64,000 nt of DNA from Calonectria ilicicola (GCA_020809705.1 CP085827.1:1550001-1614000); one strand, 5' to 3'. Shown: positions 9,218-20,715, counted from the stretch's first letter. The notes: generated from the sequence alone by a model not told the origin. Translations and numbers: made by a program.

Positions 9218-10839
9218 ATGAAGCCCCTCTTTGCCCTCCCACTGCTGTCATTCGTTGGAATTGGAAATGCTATCCAGTGTACCACCACTCGGACGAGCCA
9301 CGAAACTCGGCAAGCCCAGACCCGAACCCAGTACTCGCTCCCGACTCACAAATGCCATGAAGTGCGTCTTCCTACCGTTTTCCATTATTTGAGCCTGTCT
9401 AATTGAGTTAGGATGCTTGCGCAAGAGCTGTGACAGGCGTCAATGGATACGGAGACAAAAGATCCAAGCCTTCCCACTTGGCCGACTGCTCCTCGTTCCT
9501 TCGTTATACCGTAGTCCCTGCTCCGACTACAGTGACGACTACAATCACCGTTACAAAGAAGCCGAGCACCACGCTGCGACAGACAACTCTCGTTACAAAT
9601 GTTGTTACTCAGGCCACCACGATCACTGAGGTTGATGTAACTACAAAGCATGTGACCTCAATCCTCCAAAAACGAGCTCAACAGAACAAGGCGCCGAAAC
9701 CCACCACCATACACCCAACCAATATTCCCCGATATGCTGGTCCCTGCTATGGTCCGGAACGGTACAGTAGTGCCTGCAGTTGCCTTGGAGCCCACCCGAC
9801 TACTACCACTGCCAAACAAAAGACGATTACGAAGACCCAAACCGTTACCGCTGCACTTCCACCCAAGACCAATATTATTGCCGCTACCACTACCCTGGTG
9901 GAAAGGAAGACTCGGACAATCACTCAAGATGTAACCACCACAATGGAGAGCGTTGTTTGCCAGGATGCCACTTTCACGGATACAACTCGCCATGATGAAT
10001 GGGACATTGCGTGTGATTCTGTTATTCTGGTTCTTGTTGGCACTCAATCCTGGACCACGCAAGCAGGGGGGCCTCGAGAATGTATTTCTTTGTGCACTTT
10101 GACGGATAGCTGCAAAGCCGTCCACTACGAGATTTCATCGAGGACTTGCACCTTTTTCGGCGGATTTGCTATCGGAGAGGGACGGGTTGAGGGCTACGTG
10201 GCCATGCAAGACATGACGCTCAAAAACCAACAGGGCAACGGTGGCGACAGCACCGAAACTTGCACAGCCAAAACAACCACAGATATTGTGCGCCAAGATA
10301 CATGGGATATTAAATGTGACACCTCTGGCAGTGCTCTCAGTGGTACTAGCATGGTTCCGGAAACAGTCAGTTCTATTGATGAATGTCTTGAGTCATGCGC
10401 TCGTTATCCGCCTTGCAGATTCGCCAACTACGAGCTCAAGACTAAGACTTGCACTCTTTGGACGGGAGATGTGATCTCCTCTGGAAATACTCCTGGCGTT
10501 GTTTTAATCCAAGATAAAACTCCCCAGAATCAGAATGGAAATGGTGGCACCACATGTCAGAGTAAAACCACCACAGACATTGTGCGCCAGGATACATGGG
10601 ATATCACATGTGACACTTCTGGCAGTGCTCTCGCTGGTACTAGTATGGTTTCGGAAACAGCGGGTTCTATTGACGAGTGCCTTAATTCATGCGCTCGTTA
10701 TCCTCCCTGTAGATTTGCCAATTACAATCCTCAGACTAAGGATTGCGTTGTTTGGGCTGGAGATCTGCAGTCCTCAGGCAATAGCCCTGGCTTTGTATTG
10801 ATCCAGGATACAACTCCTGCGGATCAAGGCGGAGATTAA
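9218..10839 (+). CDS. Secreted Thr-rich protein with three PAN/apple-like domains
   Basis: Exons 9218..9361 and 9412..10839, joined in phase 0 across a 50-nt intron (GTGCGT...GTTAG), give 523 residues. It starts with a signal peptide (MKPLFALPLLSFVGIGNA). A Thr-rich, probably O-glycosylated stretch follows to about residue 215, with repeated VVTQATT/ITVTKKP-type runs. The last 300 residues hold three Cys-rich PAN/apple-like modules of about 95 residues. Each has a W-D-I-x-C start, a C..SC..YPPCRFANY core and a 'TC.LW/VW.GD' end. Modules 2 and 3 are close copies (FVxQDTWDI, SSIDECLESCARYPPC versus GSIDECLNSCARYPPC); module 1 is divergent. PAN domains bind carbohydrate or protein, so a cell-wall or extracellular adhesive role is likely but not shown. 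Confidence 0.85.
10271..10530 (+). repeat. Tandem PAN-module repeat, copy 1
   Basis: Coding direct repeat of about 260 bases, offset 294 bases from copy 2 (10565-10824). Most differences are synonymous or conservative, so the duplication looks fairly recent. It encodes PAN module 2 of the protein at 9218-10839. Confidence 0.8.
10565..10824 (+). repeat. Tandem PAN-module repeat, copy 2
   Basis: Second copy of the repeat at 10271-10530, encoding PAN module 3. GTGCGCCA..ATACATGGGATAT is shared at the same offset. Confidence 0.8.
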
Positions 10840-11623
10840 TAATGGTGAGCCCCAAAAAGACGCACTCTGGAGGAAAAATTGTTCGAAATAGTATTATAAT
10901 GCCCTTTGGGGTTCTTTATTATTACCATCCATTCGGTGACGACATAGATTTGCTTTTATGCGAACTGGTATATTCCTATTCTACTGCGTCATTGATAGAG
11001 GTCTAGATATTTTAGTTATTAGGATTAAAATCTTGAAGTTTACCTCGTTTTGCTATGTCCTTCACTCGAAAGTCTTCTGGTCCATTCCTTCGAGATATTG
11101 AAGCTAGTTATCCATCGCTAACGACAAACTGGGGTTTGTTCATTTTTATCTCAAGTATGGCTAATCGTGAGCTAATCTATGATGAGTTGAATAGCCGACC
11201 AAAGCCACCACTTTGAGCTCACCGTTTTCAACACTAGTAGGGCCTTGGCAGGGAGCTTCAAATGACTGTTCGAAATCCTAGACTTTGTTGGAGCGAGGCA
11301 TCAAGTTTTTGAGACTTTCGTATTAAATACCATGACGAGAAAGATCTGATGCAGTATCTGTCTTAGTCCTAGCGGAACCACCCTGAATGCTTGAGGAACT
11401 TCTAATTCATCATTTTCATGTAAAATATAACAAGTCAGAGGAACGATTCTATCTGATATCTGGTTACATGGTGGCTTGGTCTAGAACGTCAAGCGCAGAT
11501 AGGCGTCAGCCACAATACTCCAAGAGAAATGACGAGACCCACCACTTTTAAATCCATGGTGAAACCTTGTAAAAGCGCTTTCAACTTCGAATTTCTGTCC
11601 CTCAACAAGACAAGGAATTCAGA
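10840..11623. other. Intergenic region, no gene seen
   Basis: About 780 bases of AT-rich sequence without a long frame or a recognisable repeat. It includes the promoter of the gene starting at 11624. Confidence 0.5.
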
Positions 11624-12202
11624 ATGAGAGGCTACAAGTTTGCCCTGGTGGCACTGCTGCTCCCTTATTGTACCTTGGCGGTCCCGGCCAACACTGTAGA
11701 GCCCAAAGACGTATGAATCACTACAACAAAGGTTTCTTAAGATACTAATGAGGAAACAAGAATCTGAATTTATGTGAAATTGAACTAGGGGCTCTTGGAA
11801 AGAATTTCCAGGTTTGTTGAACTATCGGTAATAATTGGATTATTGCTCCTGCTAAAAGACGAACGGCCATGCGCGTATTACGCGACAAGCCACAGCCCGA
11901 AAGCTCAAACATCCACAGAAACAATTACAAAATTACGAAGATCAGAGAAAAAGCCCTTTCGGTGGTATAAAGCCATCTTTTACCTCGCTGGGATCTTTGT
12001 GGCTCTAGTGTTGATAGTTGTGGTTTCGTGCATCAGAACACCGAAGAAAAAGTCTGAGCAGGAGTCTACACCCGAGTCTACGCCTGAGCAAGAGCAACCT
12101 CTAGTCATGTTGCAAGAAAACGGGAATTTGTATTATCATGCAGATGATGCACAGATTGAACCTAGCAGTCAAGTCACACAAGAAGAACTGCGGCCAAAAT
12201 AG
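11624..12202 (+). CDS. Small membrane protein with signal peptide and basic-flanked TM segment
   Basis: Exons 11624..11710 and 11789..12202 join in phase 0 across a 78-nt intron (GTATGA...GAACTAG), giving 166 residues. The first exon encodes a signal peptide (MRGYKFALVALLLPYCTLA). A hydrophobic run, LSVIIGLLLLL, lies near residue 40. A strong membrane segment, AIFYLAGIFVALVLIVVVSC, lies near residue 90 between basic clusters (RRSEKKPFRW and RTPKKK). The tail is Glu/Ser/Pro/Gln-rich (EQESTPESTPEQEQ) and probably cytosolic. The family is not recognised. It follows the PAN-domain gene in the same direction, but 780 bases separate them, so no functional link can be claimed. Confidence 0.6.
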
Positions 12203-12597
12203 TCTAGTTCTAGCTCTTCTGTGATATCCAGATCTGCCAACAAAGAAAGGTCTCCAATCAAAGAATCGTCTCCAAATGGCTTGAATAATGGGCAGTCCCG
12301 TTGATACGACGTCATTTAATGTGACCTAATTATTCACAAGATTGAGGCAATTGCTTGATGCCGAGATGATACACGTGTTCCTGTATCGAGGATATCATAC
12401 CCAATTCGCGTATTTGACCACACAAGCCTGCATTGTCAAATATGATACTCTCTCCTAAATGCAATTGAATGCTATTGGAGAAGAAACAATTTACCCTTAC
12501 GGCATTTGAGATTATGGGTAATGCATTGGATGCCCCTCGAGGTATTAGCTAAAATCGGACTACGCCTGTAATTTTGGTACATAAGTTAAGGTAATAT
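12203..12597. other. Intergenic region between convergent genes
   Basis: About 400 bases between two 3' ends. Nothing recognised. Confidence 0.5.
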
Positions 12598-15086
12598 TCA
12601 AGCATTCTCAGTAGATATCATCCAATCCTCTAGCCACTCTCCATCAATGATTTCCTCTGGACGCCAGGGAGGAGAACCAGGAAGGTCCGGGAAAAATAAC
12701 AGCGGGAGGTTATGGTGATGTGATATATCTGAATGATCCCCTTTCTCCATTGGCCTTGATTGATAGATTCCAGGAGATACTGAATGATGAGTAGTTGGAC
12801 TCGCTATCGGGTTCATTATCCTAGCTCTGAGAGAAGCTAAATATTTTCTTCCGCATAATATGGGGGGCTTGTCTAACCTTGAATCGCGGATAATTTGACC
12901 AACGGAATCATCTGATGGGTCAGTGATGCTATTGTTTCTGAGCCCTATCCCAGAATGTTGCTGATATATGGAGCTAGTAGACACGCTCCCGACGACACTC
13001 CGTGCCTGACGAACAAATTCGGTAGTTTTAGTGAAGGCAGCTTCTCCCGAGGTGATGTACTCCAAACGACCAAAAAAGCCTACAACAATTTCCATTAAGG
13101 CAATATCATCCCGAACAGATTCATCTGAAGGATTCCCAACTACATGCAAGAAAAGAGTAGTGAGTGCAGTGAAGGGGTAATAAAACACCAGCCTAAAAAG
13201 AACATTAGATTAATGCAGCAAGACTTGGTTCTCCTGGTTCAAATTCACGCGACGAGGAGAATGTTTCAAAATGGGTTTTCTTACCACCCAGGCATATAAC
13301 TCTCGATATCGTAAAACTTGGTAAGCAATATTATTGATCTTGCGGCTTCCATATGTGAAATTTCAGAGTAGCGGGAGACATAGTGTCTACAGTCCTTACC
13401 ATCGGAAGTAAACATTGGGGTAAAGCGACGATAAATGGCGCAGAGTACGTAATAGTAGGTCGAATGCAGGACAAGAAGTTGCATTCGTGAAGAATTTGTT
13501 ACGTCGCCGATCTTCCCAAATGGTTTAACTGTTCTCATGTCTAGAGGAAGGCTTCTACGCCACGTCTCCAGAACCGTTAGAATCCTCGTAGCCGCTTCTT
13601 GGAGCTCTGATGCTGGTAAATGTAGCCCTGACGCCGAGTAAAGCTTCTCGGTGATCATGCCACATATGCGAGCAAGCTTGACTGCACATAGCAGAAGGTC
13701 AACCTTTTGTGGATGGCTGGGCAACGATGAATCAAGCTCGACCTCGATAAGCATGAGCTCCCCATGAGGAAAAGCACAGCTAATTTCCTGATCGTGCAAT
13801 ATAGCTGGTCGACCGCAACGGAGAGCGATTGTTTTGTCAAGGTAGTAGATGACCCAGAAAAGCCTGTTTCTTTCGCGTTCTTCGTCTTCTGAAAGTCTCC
13901 ATTCAGGCGGCGAACAATGGTGGAGAGCTAGACTTTGAGCCATCCGCGAGGCCGCTGATGATAGGGTGAATTCCAAACGCTGAGGGCTTGACATGCCTTG
14001 GGCAAATACCGTCATGACAGTTAGTGCCTGTGCTCCGAGAAGGTCTGCGGAGACGTTGGCCATCTTGGATTGGTAGTACATGGCATTACGGAAATAGGCC
14101 CAAGCTGCGCGCCCGGATACCTGAAATGCTTCCGTGGTTTCTTCAGACAGGGCCGCTCGACACCCGGAGGCAAGGACTGCATTTAGAAGTGTATGCCAAG
14201 AATAGTTTGTTCCTGTCGGTTCGGTCCCGTATTTTGCAAGTTGATCTTCAAATTTGTTCCGATCGAGAATTGGGAAAATAGTCTGGACCTTAGAGAAGTA
14301 GGCGTCCACATACTGGGTGACATCAGAACGGAGAATGGATTTCAAGCGGGGGGATGCCCCTGGTGCTGAATAGTGGTCTGCTTGAATGCATTTTGGCTGC
14401 CGCAGATGACCCAAGACAGAATTTCGTATATCAAGGATGCTGCCGCATAGGACTTCTGAATTCGATATATTCTGTCGAATCCATTCTAAACCAAGATCTG
14501 AAATTGTTGAAATGCCCGACGATGGGCCAGTGTACTCATCCCCATCGGCAGTTCTCATCCATACGGACAGGCGCGTAAACTGGAATTTCTGTTGGGTTCG
14601 TTCATCTAGAATTTTATCTAGGAGAATTTCATCATCATAAACTCCACGGTCACCAGCATCATGCCGAGATTGAGGGTCTTGTTGATGGTCAACTTGGTAT
14701 AAGAGTTGGCTATTCTGGGTATCATCAATTTCTCGAGAACTGGGAATTCCGCTTTGCATGTTGCTTGTCGAATTTATGCCATTCGTTTTCGAAATATCAT
14801 TTTCTGATTCGAGGATGAGTTGAGTATCGGAACCATCGGCATACCCTGGAATTGTAGGAATTGCTTGATCCCCGGACTCGACGGGTTGACCATTTCGGCT
14901 TTGGGTTGCTTGATTCGATGGGGTCGAGAGAAGTCGCTGGTCTCCAGTAATCTTCGAGTTTGTCCAGCGGCGTTTGCGACGCTCGCCGGCGTATGTGCAA
15001 TGGCTGGCCCGTAGTCGACAATTTAAACAAGTCGGTCTGGTCCGATCGCACTTGATCTTGCGCGCTCGACAGGTTACACAGGCCAT
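12598..15086 (-). CDS. Zn2Cys6 transcription factor with fungal_trans domain
   Basis: Exons 15086..13285 and 13192..12598, joined across a 92-nt intron (GTAAGA...TTTTTAG), give 798 residues. I start at MACVTCRA because the frame further upstream has only a TTG. The N-terminus holds a complete binuclear zinc cluster: CVTCRARKIKC, then DRTRPTCLNCRLRASHC. A Ser/Asn/Gln-rich linker follows. The fungal_trans core starts near residue 240 (VDAYFSKVQTIFPILDRNKF) and includes RLFWVIYYLDKTIALRCGRP. The intron falls inside the C-terminal helix, joining SYMPGW to LVFYYPFTALTTLF, which is the expected family continuity. The gene sits beside the SnoaL/VOC/monooxygenase/P450 block and may regulate it (inference). 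Confidence 0.88.
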
Positions 15087-15794
15087 GATCCAGCACTTCA
15101 ACCTAAAGGAAAAAATATGAAAAGAGGATGGAGACTTTCTTGGTTAAGACGAGGTTTTCTCTATCGGAACAAGGAAAGAAATAAAAAGGTGTGGGCATCT
15201 GGCCCACTTGGAAAACATGGGGCGGTGGACGGCCGAGCCAGATTCCCCGCAGTTGGAGGCGGGTGAAAGCAGGAACTCGTACATTTGCTCTCTACTCCAG
15301 CCAATAGCGCGACTTGGATGAGCCGGATGACCTCCGCACTTCGAGGGTACGTGAGACTTAGTGTGTGTGGCATGGATGTTGGTAGGAGATGCCTTGATGA
15401 TCTGCCGAACTGGATAGAAGGCAAGTGTTTTAAAACAAAATCTTATTGTAGGAGATGCAAAATTTAGGGCAATCTATACCGCTGAATGCCTCGTAAATAA
15501 CATGTCCTCTGCGTGCCCCAACAAACCGGCAATACGGAGATCTGTGCCCCTACCATCGTAGAATCAACCAAGACTCTCACCCTGCTACTCCCAAATATGT
15601 TAGGTTATACCATTTGTAATTCTGTTTGACCTGGAGCAATCAACAAAAAGTTAGGCATACTAATTGACGATAGACAATGAAATACTAGATGAGCATCATG
15701 TGAATGTCATTGCTGTCCTTTCCCGCGCATGATTCCTAACTTCATCCCTTCAAAATAATACGTTAGTATTTTTCATTTATAATGCCTTTGCGTC
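15087..15794. other. Promoter of the Zn2Cys6 gene and 3' flank of the SnoaL-like gene
   Basis: About 700 bases. No supported gene; the short frames have no recognisable content. Confidence 0.5.
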
Positions 15795-16422
15795 TTATTT
15801 CTTTTTAAGAAAATCTCTACGGGGTGGAAGAGAAGGAGTTGTTCTCACAGCATATACATGTGCGGAGCAGAAACGGGCTCTTCCGCTATCGACGCTGGGC
15901 TTATCAGCCATAAAATGACATGCGAACGGTATATGAGCCGCATCCCCATTCTTCTTGATTATTTTCAGAGTTCCACATAGCATTATTTCTACACCCTGGG
16001 CATTGGCGCAAAAGACCTGAGCCACACGATGTTCTCGGGAGACTATATCAGTCCATGCATTCTCGCGGCTATTGGAGATCTCTACACTTTTATTAGACGG
16101 AAAAAGAAGTCTTCAGTGTTTTTGAGGTAGATTTAGGATGCGTACGGATACTTCCTTTAAATGTACCGGCAGGTGTGGTCATTAAAGCATCTGGAGTGAA
16201 GACCTCAGTCGATAATCTAGGTCCTGCATTTGGCGAGTTACAATCTGCGAGCTCGTAAAACTTGGCGACCAGCTGCTTGATTCCATCGCCAATATCCGAA
16301 TCGGGCCAAATGGTATTCTCTGTGATGTAGTTCATGTTTAGAAAGGATATATTTTGCTCGTATCCTGGAGTAAAAATGCTATATGAATGGTGATATTTGA
16401 AGTTCGGTTCAACCGTGCTCAT
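15795..16422 (-). CDS. SnoaL-like (NTF2-fold) small protein
   Basis: Exons 16422..16152 and 16081..15795 join in phase 1 across a 70-nt intron (GTATCC...GTGTAG), giving 185 residues. The junction yields GTFKGKISNSRENAWTDIV, followed by SREHRVAQVF, a continuous NTF2-like sequence. The order of elements matches small SnoaL-like proteins: an N-terminal helix (IKQLVAKFYELADCN), a 'FTPDALMTTPAGTFKG' strand region, then strands (HRVAQVF, VEIMLCGTLKII, AHIPFACHFM). Such proteins act as cyclases, hydrolases or dehydratases in polyketide and aromatic pathways, and some are non-catalytic. It is divergent from the VOC gene at 16653 with a 230-base shared promoter, suggesting co-expression. No catalytic residues can be assigned with confidence. 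Confidence 0.72.
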
Positions 16423-16652
16423 CACCTCCTTACGGGCTCCGCGGCTTCGGGGCATGATCAAATCGGGTTTGACCGGCTTCAATATCACCCGGGTTCGGAT
16501 TCGGGCTCAACTAAGCCTGTCTACGCGCCCAGTGAAGAACTACCTAAATATAATAATCCATTATTATACTAGTATCTTGTTCAGCCGCAGTAACTCTCAT
16601 TCCAACAAAACTTTATTTCTCAATTCATGCTGCTTTAATTTCGTTTACGCCC
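16423..16652. promoter_or_regulatory. Divergent promoter SnoaL-like / VOC gene, with repeat island
   Basis: A 230-base shared 5' region. It contains a GGGTTCGGATTCGGGCTCAA island at 16491-16510, related to islands near 17.7, 20.1 and 23.3 kb. Confidence 0.5.
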
Positions 16653-17249
16653 ATGCCTGAGATAATCCCGACTTATGATGCACCCAGCACCGTGGTATTG
16701 CAGCCCACCAGTTTGGCTCATGTTGTCCTTCGAACAGCCGACCTAGAGAAGATGCAGAAGTTCTATGTTCAGTTTCTAGGCGGACAAATTACGTACGGAA
16801 ATGAGATGATCTCATTCATCACCTTTGACGATGAGCACCATAGAATCGCACTTATCGGTCTTCCCGAGACTGCAGCCAAGGCTCGAGACAGCTGTGGTTT
16901 GGAACATATTGCATTTGCATTCTCAAGCCTAGCAGACCTTCTGCACTCCTACCTTCAGCGCAAGTCACATGGCATCAAGCCTGTGTGGTTTGTCAATCAC
17001 GGCCCAACCACTAGCATCTACTATAAGGATCCAGATGGTAATATGCTAGAAACGCAGGTGGATAATTTCGACACTGTCGAAGAGGCGACTGATTTCATGA
17101 TGTCCGATAAGTTTTCGGAGAATCCGATTGGAACGGACTTTGACCCAGAAGAGCTCATTTCAGCCATCAACAACGGGGTACCTGAAGCTCAACTTAAAAA
17201 GCGGCGTGAGATCGGTCCTCGTGGGATGCCAAACTTAGGTGCGATGTGA
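16653..17249 (+). CDS. Vicinal-oxygen-chelate protein, extradiol dioxygenase/glyoxalase-like
   Basis: A single exon of 198 residues. It holds one VOC domain, about residues 18-140, with the babbabb pattern. A plausible metal triad is visible: His23 (SLAHVVLRT), His85 (CGLEHIAFAF) and Glu133 (DPDGNMLETQ), the H-H-E facial set of type I extradiol dioxygenases. The C-terminal 60 residues (DFMMSDKFSENPIGTDF...PRGMPNLGAM) resemble the tail of fungal proteins annotated as biphenyl-2,3-diol dioxygenase-like. The protein is shorter than two-domain bacterial ring-cleavage enzymes, so ring cleavage is a proposal. Its neighbours, an FAD aromatic hydroxylase, a SnoaL-like protein and a P450, favour an aromatic pathway. 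Confidence 0.8.
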   Translation: MPEIIPTYDAPSTVVLQPTSLAHVVLRTADLEKMQKFYVQFLGGQITYGNEMISFITFDDEHHRIALIGLPETAAKARDSCGLEHIAFAFSSLADLLHSYLQRKSHGIKPVWFVNHGPTTSIYYKDPDGNMLETQVDNFDTVEEATDFMMSDKFSENPIGTDFDPEELISAINNGVPEAQLKKRREIGPRGMPNLGAM

Positions 17250-17939
17250 CAAACAAGTATACATTGTATAAAGCGGTCGTTGGGTCTGCAGACCATAAGT
17301 TCAATATTATGGATTAAGTAGAAGAGAAAATTGAATAGTTAGTCAAGTGTAACTCCTTTCGAAAAATCCAATCAAATAATATCTGCTCGCATGTGACACA
17401 CATTACTCTCAGCTTTCATCACACTCTGATGATATTAAGAAAACCTATGCGAAATCAATCGTCAGTACTTGGAAGAGTGGGGTTGGCTTCAACCAGAGAC
17501 GCAATATTGCACTCAGTATGATCATTATTATCAAGGGTAAATTCGGGGAGTCCATTTTGGGACACGTGCATATTGGCTCAACCCCGCGCAAAATAAAGTG
17601 CGAGGCCGAGGGCTGATACCTGTGACGGGCCCGACGCGCCAGTCATAGCCTTCCGCTTATGCATCTGATCCAATCTGATCCTGAGCCCGAGCTCGAACCC
17701 GAACCCGAACCCGGGCCGATTGAGGCCGCGGGTTCGGGCTGAACAAGTTGGATGTCAGGGAAACCTTGGGATGCCACACCATTTTTTTCTTCACTCTGTA
17801 TTATGATCGTAATACAAATTCTATGGTTGATGAAAGTAATGGCGATTCAAATTTATGGTATGATAGACTAGAATTCAAGGTCCCTTGCCTGTTGAAGAAC
17901 TACCGCATCTCAAGACTAGAGCCGCCGATGGTTTATACG
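17250..17939. other. Intergenic region with CCCGAACCCGAA-type repeat island
   Basis: 3' ends of the VOC and FAD monooxygenase genes converge here. At 17682-17743 there is a run of GAACCC/GGGTTC units in both orientations, including CCGAACCCGAACCCGG and GCGGGTTCGGGCTGAAC. It could be the scar of a DNA transposon or MITE. No gene is seen. Confidence 0.55.
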
Positions 17940-19853
17940 CTATTGCTGAAAAATGCCCATTTTCTCAAGGACAAAATCTTTTGTCTGGGATGTTTGGTGG
18001 CCAGCTGCACTAAACAAATGGCCTTTGGCTGCTTCATCAGTGCTGGCCGTCCCCAGACTTGCATTGGCTCTCCCGGTCACAGTCCTCAGCACATTTCGAG
18101 CAACTTCTGCTGAGTCTATGCCATCGCTCCTCCAAGCAACATGATGATCAGGTCGAATTAATACAAGGCGGCGTTCGTACAACCTTTTGGCATGCTCCTC
18201 GTGCGCAAGGTTCACCAGAGCCATTGGGACTGATGATCTTTCTGCGGCAGCTAAAAGCAACTGTTGGCCGATCTCCTCTTTGGAAAATACGACAAGGGCC
18301 CAATGAGCGCCGAACAAGTCGAAGATGGCTTTGCCATTGCTGAGGAAAACATGAGGGGCCCGGCTTCCAGGCCAAGTAGTCGGAATATAGTTGCGTGCGG
18401 ACCACTCCGGCTCCTCACCATCAGTATCTTGCTGAAAGATGACATCGGATGTGTATCTATAACCCATCTCAATTCCAAAGTCTCTGTTTTCTCCGTCGTT
18501 TTTCTGGTAATGCTGATGGACGCGACTCCGGAGCTCCTTTCCTTCTTCACTAGTCCCATCCATTATACGTGGATCGTTACCGGTCAATAATTCTTTGAGT
18601 TTGAGATGCACTTCAAAGTGGGCACCAGAATGGGTTACATTTCGAAGAGCGACTGGCTTGCGCTCTTGCTCGTAAGAATTGAGCAACCCGGCCCCGGCCT
18701 GCTGATTCACAACTGCAGCAAGTTTCCAACCCAGATCAAAAGCATCGCCGATGCCCATGTTCATTCCATAGCCACCAGTGGGGATATTCTGGTGCGCTGC
18801 ATCGCCAGCGATGAGAACTTTAACCTTCGGACTTGCCCAAATCCGCGTGACAGCGATGTTCGGTCTCCAAACCGAGCGGACCAGAATCTCGTCAATTTTA
18901 ATCGGGTATTCGCCGTACAGACCGCCCAGAACTTTATAGACTGCCTTCTCAGAGTCTATTTTCTCTGGTTCAGCATCAAGAGGCATGAATAAATGGGTTG
19001 TCCACGTGTCTGTTTCATCTTGAGCTATAATACATGCCTCAAAACCACCGGATTCTCCGAGTAAGAAGATGTGCCAGAACCGTCCTTGTTTGTGAAGGCG
19101 GCTTAAATCGCGGGATTTAAAATGAACAAGCAACGCGCAAGATGGACTGTAACAAGATTCATTAGACCGCATCCTTTGAAGTCTTGATGAACTGGGGGTT
19201 ATTTGAACTGACACTGGGTTCAGATCCACAGGCAACTGTAGAGACCTTCGCACCCTGCTCGATGCACCGTCGCAACCAGCAACGTAGTCGGAGCTCCAGA
19301 CTATTCTGTTACCAGTATCTGTGTTCGTAATCACAGTGAGGACGCGGTCATTGTGCTCCTCTACTGATTCCACTCTGAAGCCATAATTTAGATTAATGAG
19401 GGGGTCTTCATCACACTTCTCTTTGAGCCATTTCTCGAAAATGGCTTGGGAGATCCGTTGCCAAGGTTCCAATGGCAAAGTCCCGTCGTTTTTCTCCATT
19501 ATTTGCTTCTTGAATTTTTCAACCCCGGGAAGCTTCCACGAAGTGATACAAGTCGGAGCTGATAGTCCTGTTGAAACGAGTACATTCTGGTCGATATCGG
19601 GGGGAACACCTTGCTTTCGCAGGTCTTCCGCCAAACCTAACTTTCGAAATATTTCCATAGACCTTGCATTGGTCAGATCCATCTTGGGCCAACCGGTGGT
19701 GGTCTTGTTCCGTTCAAACAATATGGACTTCACTCCGTAGAAAGACAAGACTCGTGCTAGAGTGAGCCCTACAGGACCACCTCCAGCAATCAGAACAGTT
19801 CCTGAAGGTGCAACGTTAAATACATCGTTCATGTCCGTTTTTTTCGATGCCAT
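17940..19853 (-). CDS. FAD-dependent aromatic hydroxylase (MhpA/phenol monooxygenase type)
   Basis: The unspliced frame is 637 residues. A 66-nt GT-AG segment at 19147-19212 (GTCAGT...TCTAAT...TTACAG) lies in frame. Removing it gives LNPVPSCALLVHFKSRDL, the expected family continuity, so I model exons 19853..19213 and 19146..17940 (615 residues). Class A flavoprotein monooxygenase marks: a GGGPVG dinucleotide fold at residues 24-29, a DG motif in YVAGCDGASSRVRRSL, and GDAAHQNIPTGGYGMN near residue 345. A thioredoxin-like C-terminal third follows, as in phenol 2-monooxygenase and MhpA-like enzymes. It would hydroxylate a phenolic ring using NAD(P)H and O2, a logical step before extradiol cleavage by the neighbouring VOC protein. 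Confidence 0.88.
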   Translation of the reverse strand: MASKKTDMNDVFNVAPSGTVLIAGGGPVGLTLARVLSFYGVKSILFERNKTTTGWPKMDLTNARSMEIFRKLGLAEDLRKQGVPPDIDQNVLVSTGLSAPTCITSWKLPGVEKFKKQIMEKNDGTLPLEPWQRISQAIFEKWLKEKCDEDPLINLNYGFRVESVEEHNDRVLTVITNTDTGNRIVWSSDYVAGCDGASSRVRRSLQLPVDLNPVSVQITPSSSRLQRMRSNESCYSPSCALLVHFKSRDLSRLHKQGRFWHIFLLGESGGFEACIIAQDETDTWTTHLFMPLDAEPEKIDSEKAVYKVLGGLYGEYPIKIDEILVRSVWRPNIAVTRIWASPKVKVLIAGDAAHQNIPTGGYGMNMGIGDAFDLGWKLAAVVNQQAGAGLLNSYEQERKPVALRNVTHSGAHFEVHLKLKELLTGNDPRIMDGTSEEGKELRSRVHQHYQKNDGENRDFGIEMGYRYTSDVIFQQDTDGEEPEWSARNYIPTTWPGSRAPHVFLSNGKAIFDLFGAHWALVVFSKEEIGQQLLLAAAERSSVPMALVNLAHEEHAKRLYERRLVLIRPDHHVAWRSDGIDSAEVARNVLRTVTGRANASLGTASTDEAAKGHLFSAAGHQTSQTKDFVLEKMGIFQQ

Positions 19854-20715
19854 CTTGGTTTATGTCAAGATTAGATGTCAATCGGTGTTTATGAAACTGC
19901 AACCGGCAGATGCTGCTGAAATACTGAGCTGGGCTGGACTGGGTGAGATCTAACCAAATTTGAAATTCAGACTGGATGAGAGGTATTGTTTGGAAAAGAT
20001 GGAAAAGAAATTCAGATTCCAACTTTACTTTTTTTCTAGAGAGGGGGAGGAAAGAATACTAACGCTGCATTAGCCAAAGAAGTGACATCCACGACGAGTT
20101 GTGCAAAAGCCGCGCTGGCAATAGCCAACCCGAACCCGAACCCGAATTCTCAGAAGTTCAGGTCCGAACCGACGAGCTGGCAAAAGGCTTTTCATGACGG
20201 CCCGAACTCCTTTGTGTTCGGGTTAATTGAAATTTTGGTCATGCACGAACACTAATGGCCGGCCTGGCCGACCGAAGCCGATTATTTCGTGGTGTCCAAA
20301 TGCAAAACCCGCTTCTGCGCCCTAGTAATATAAAACACATTTTAGCCATAGCACTAATAATTCCAAGATTATGGGAGTGTGAAATGATAAGATAAATGAT
20401 TTTGAAATTTGATCGATAATGCCTCTTTGTGCTGTTGACCTCCAAGTCTAATAGTGCTGCCCGGTCCTCTGTTCTCGCATATTGCGATCCAGAGGGAGGG
20501 GAGATTAGCCGAAGCCGACTTAGACAGCACATCCCGAGAAAGAACGTAACGTTGATGCAACACAAGCAAAATCCAAACGCTGACTAAAATGCAACATTGT
20601 AGCATACTTAAATAGTGAGGACAGACCTCTTTATCCGGGGCTGATGCAATGTCCTGATTGTCTGCGACAGAAAACAATTAAGCAGCTGAAGGAAAAAAGC
20701 CAAAGCCATCCCACA
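19854..20715. other. Divergent promoter region with transposon-like remnant
   Basis: About 860 bases between the 5' ends of the FAD monooxygenase and P450 genes. At 20128-20224 there are CCCGAACCCGAACCCGAA, several scattered CCGAA units and a final GTTCGGGTTAATTGA. An end-like sequence CATGCACGAACACTA follows at 20241-20255. On the minus strand this reads TAGTGTTCGTGCATG, the style of hAT-type terminal repeats (inference). No intact partner end was found. Confidence 0.45.

Noticed and set aside
20128..20255. Complete hAT-type MITE
   Set aside because: One end-like sequence is visible, but I could not find a matching inverted end or a target duplication, so it is listed only as a remnant.
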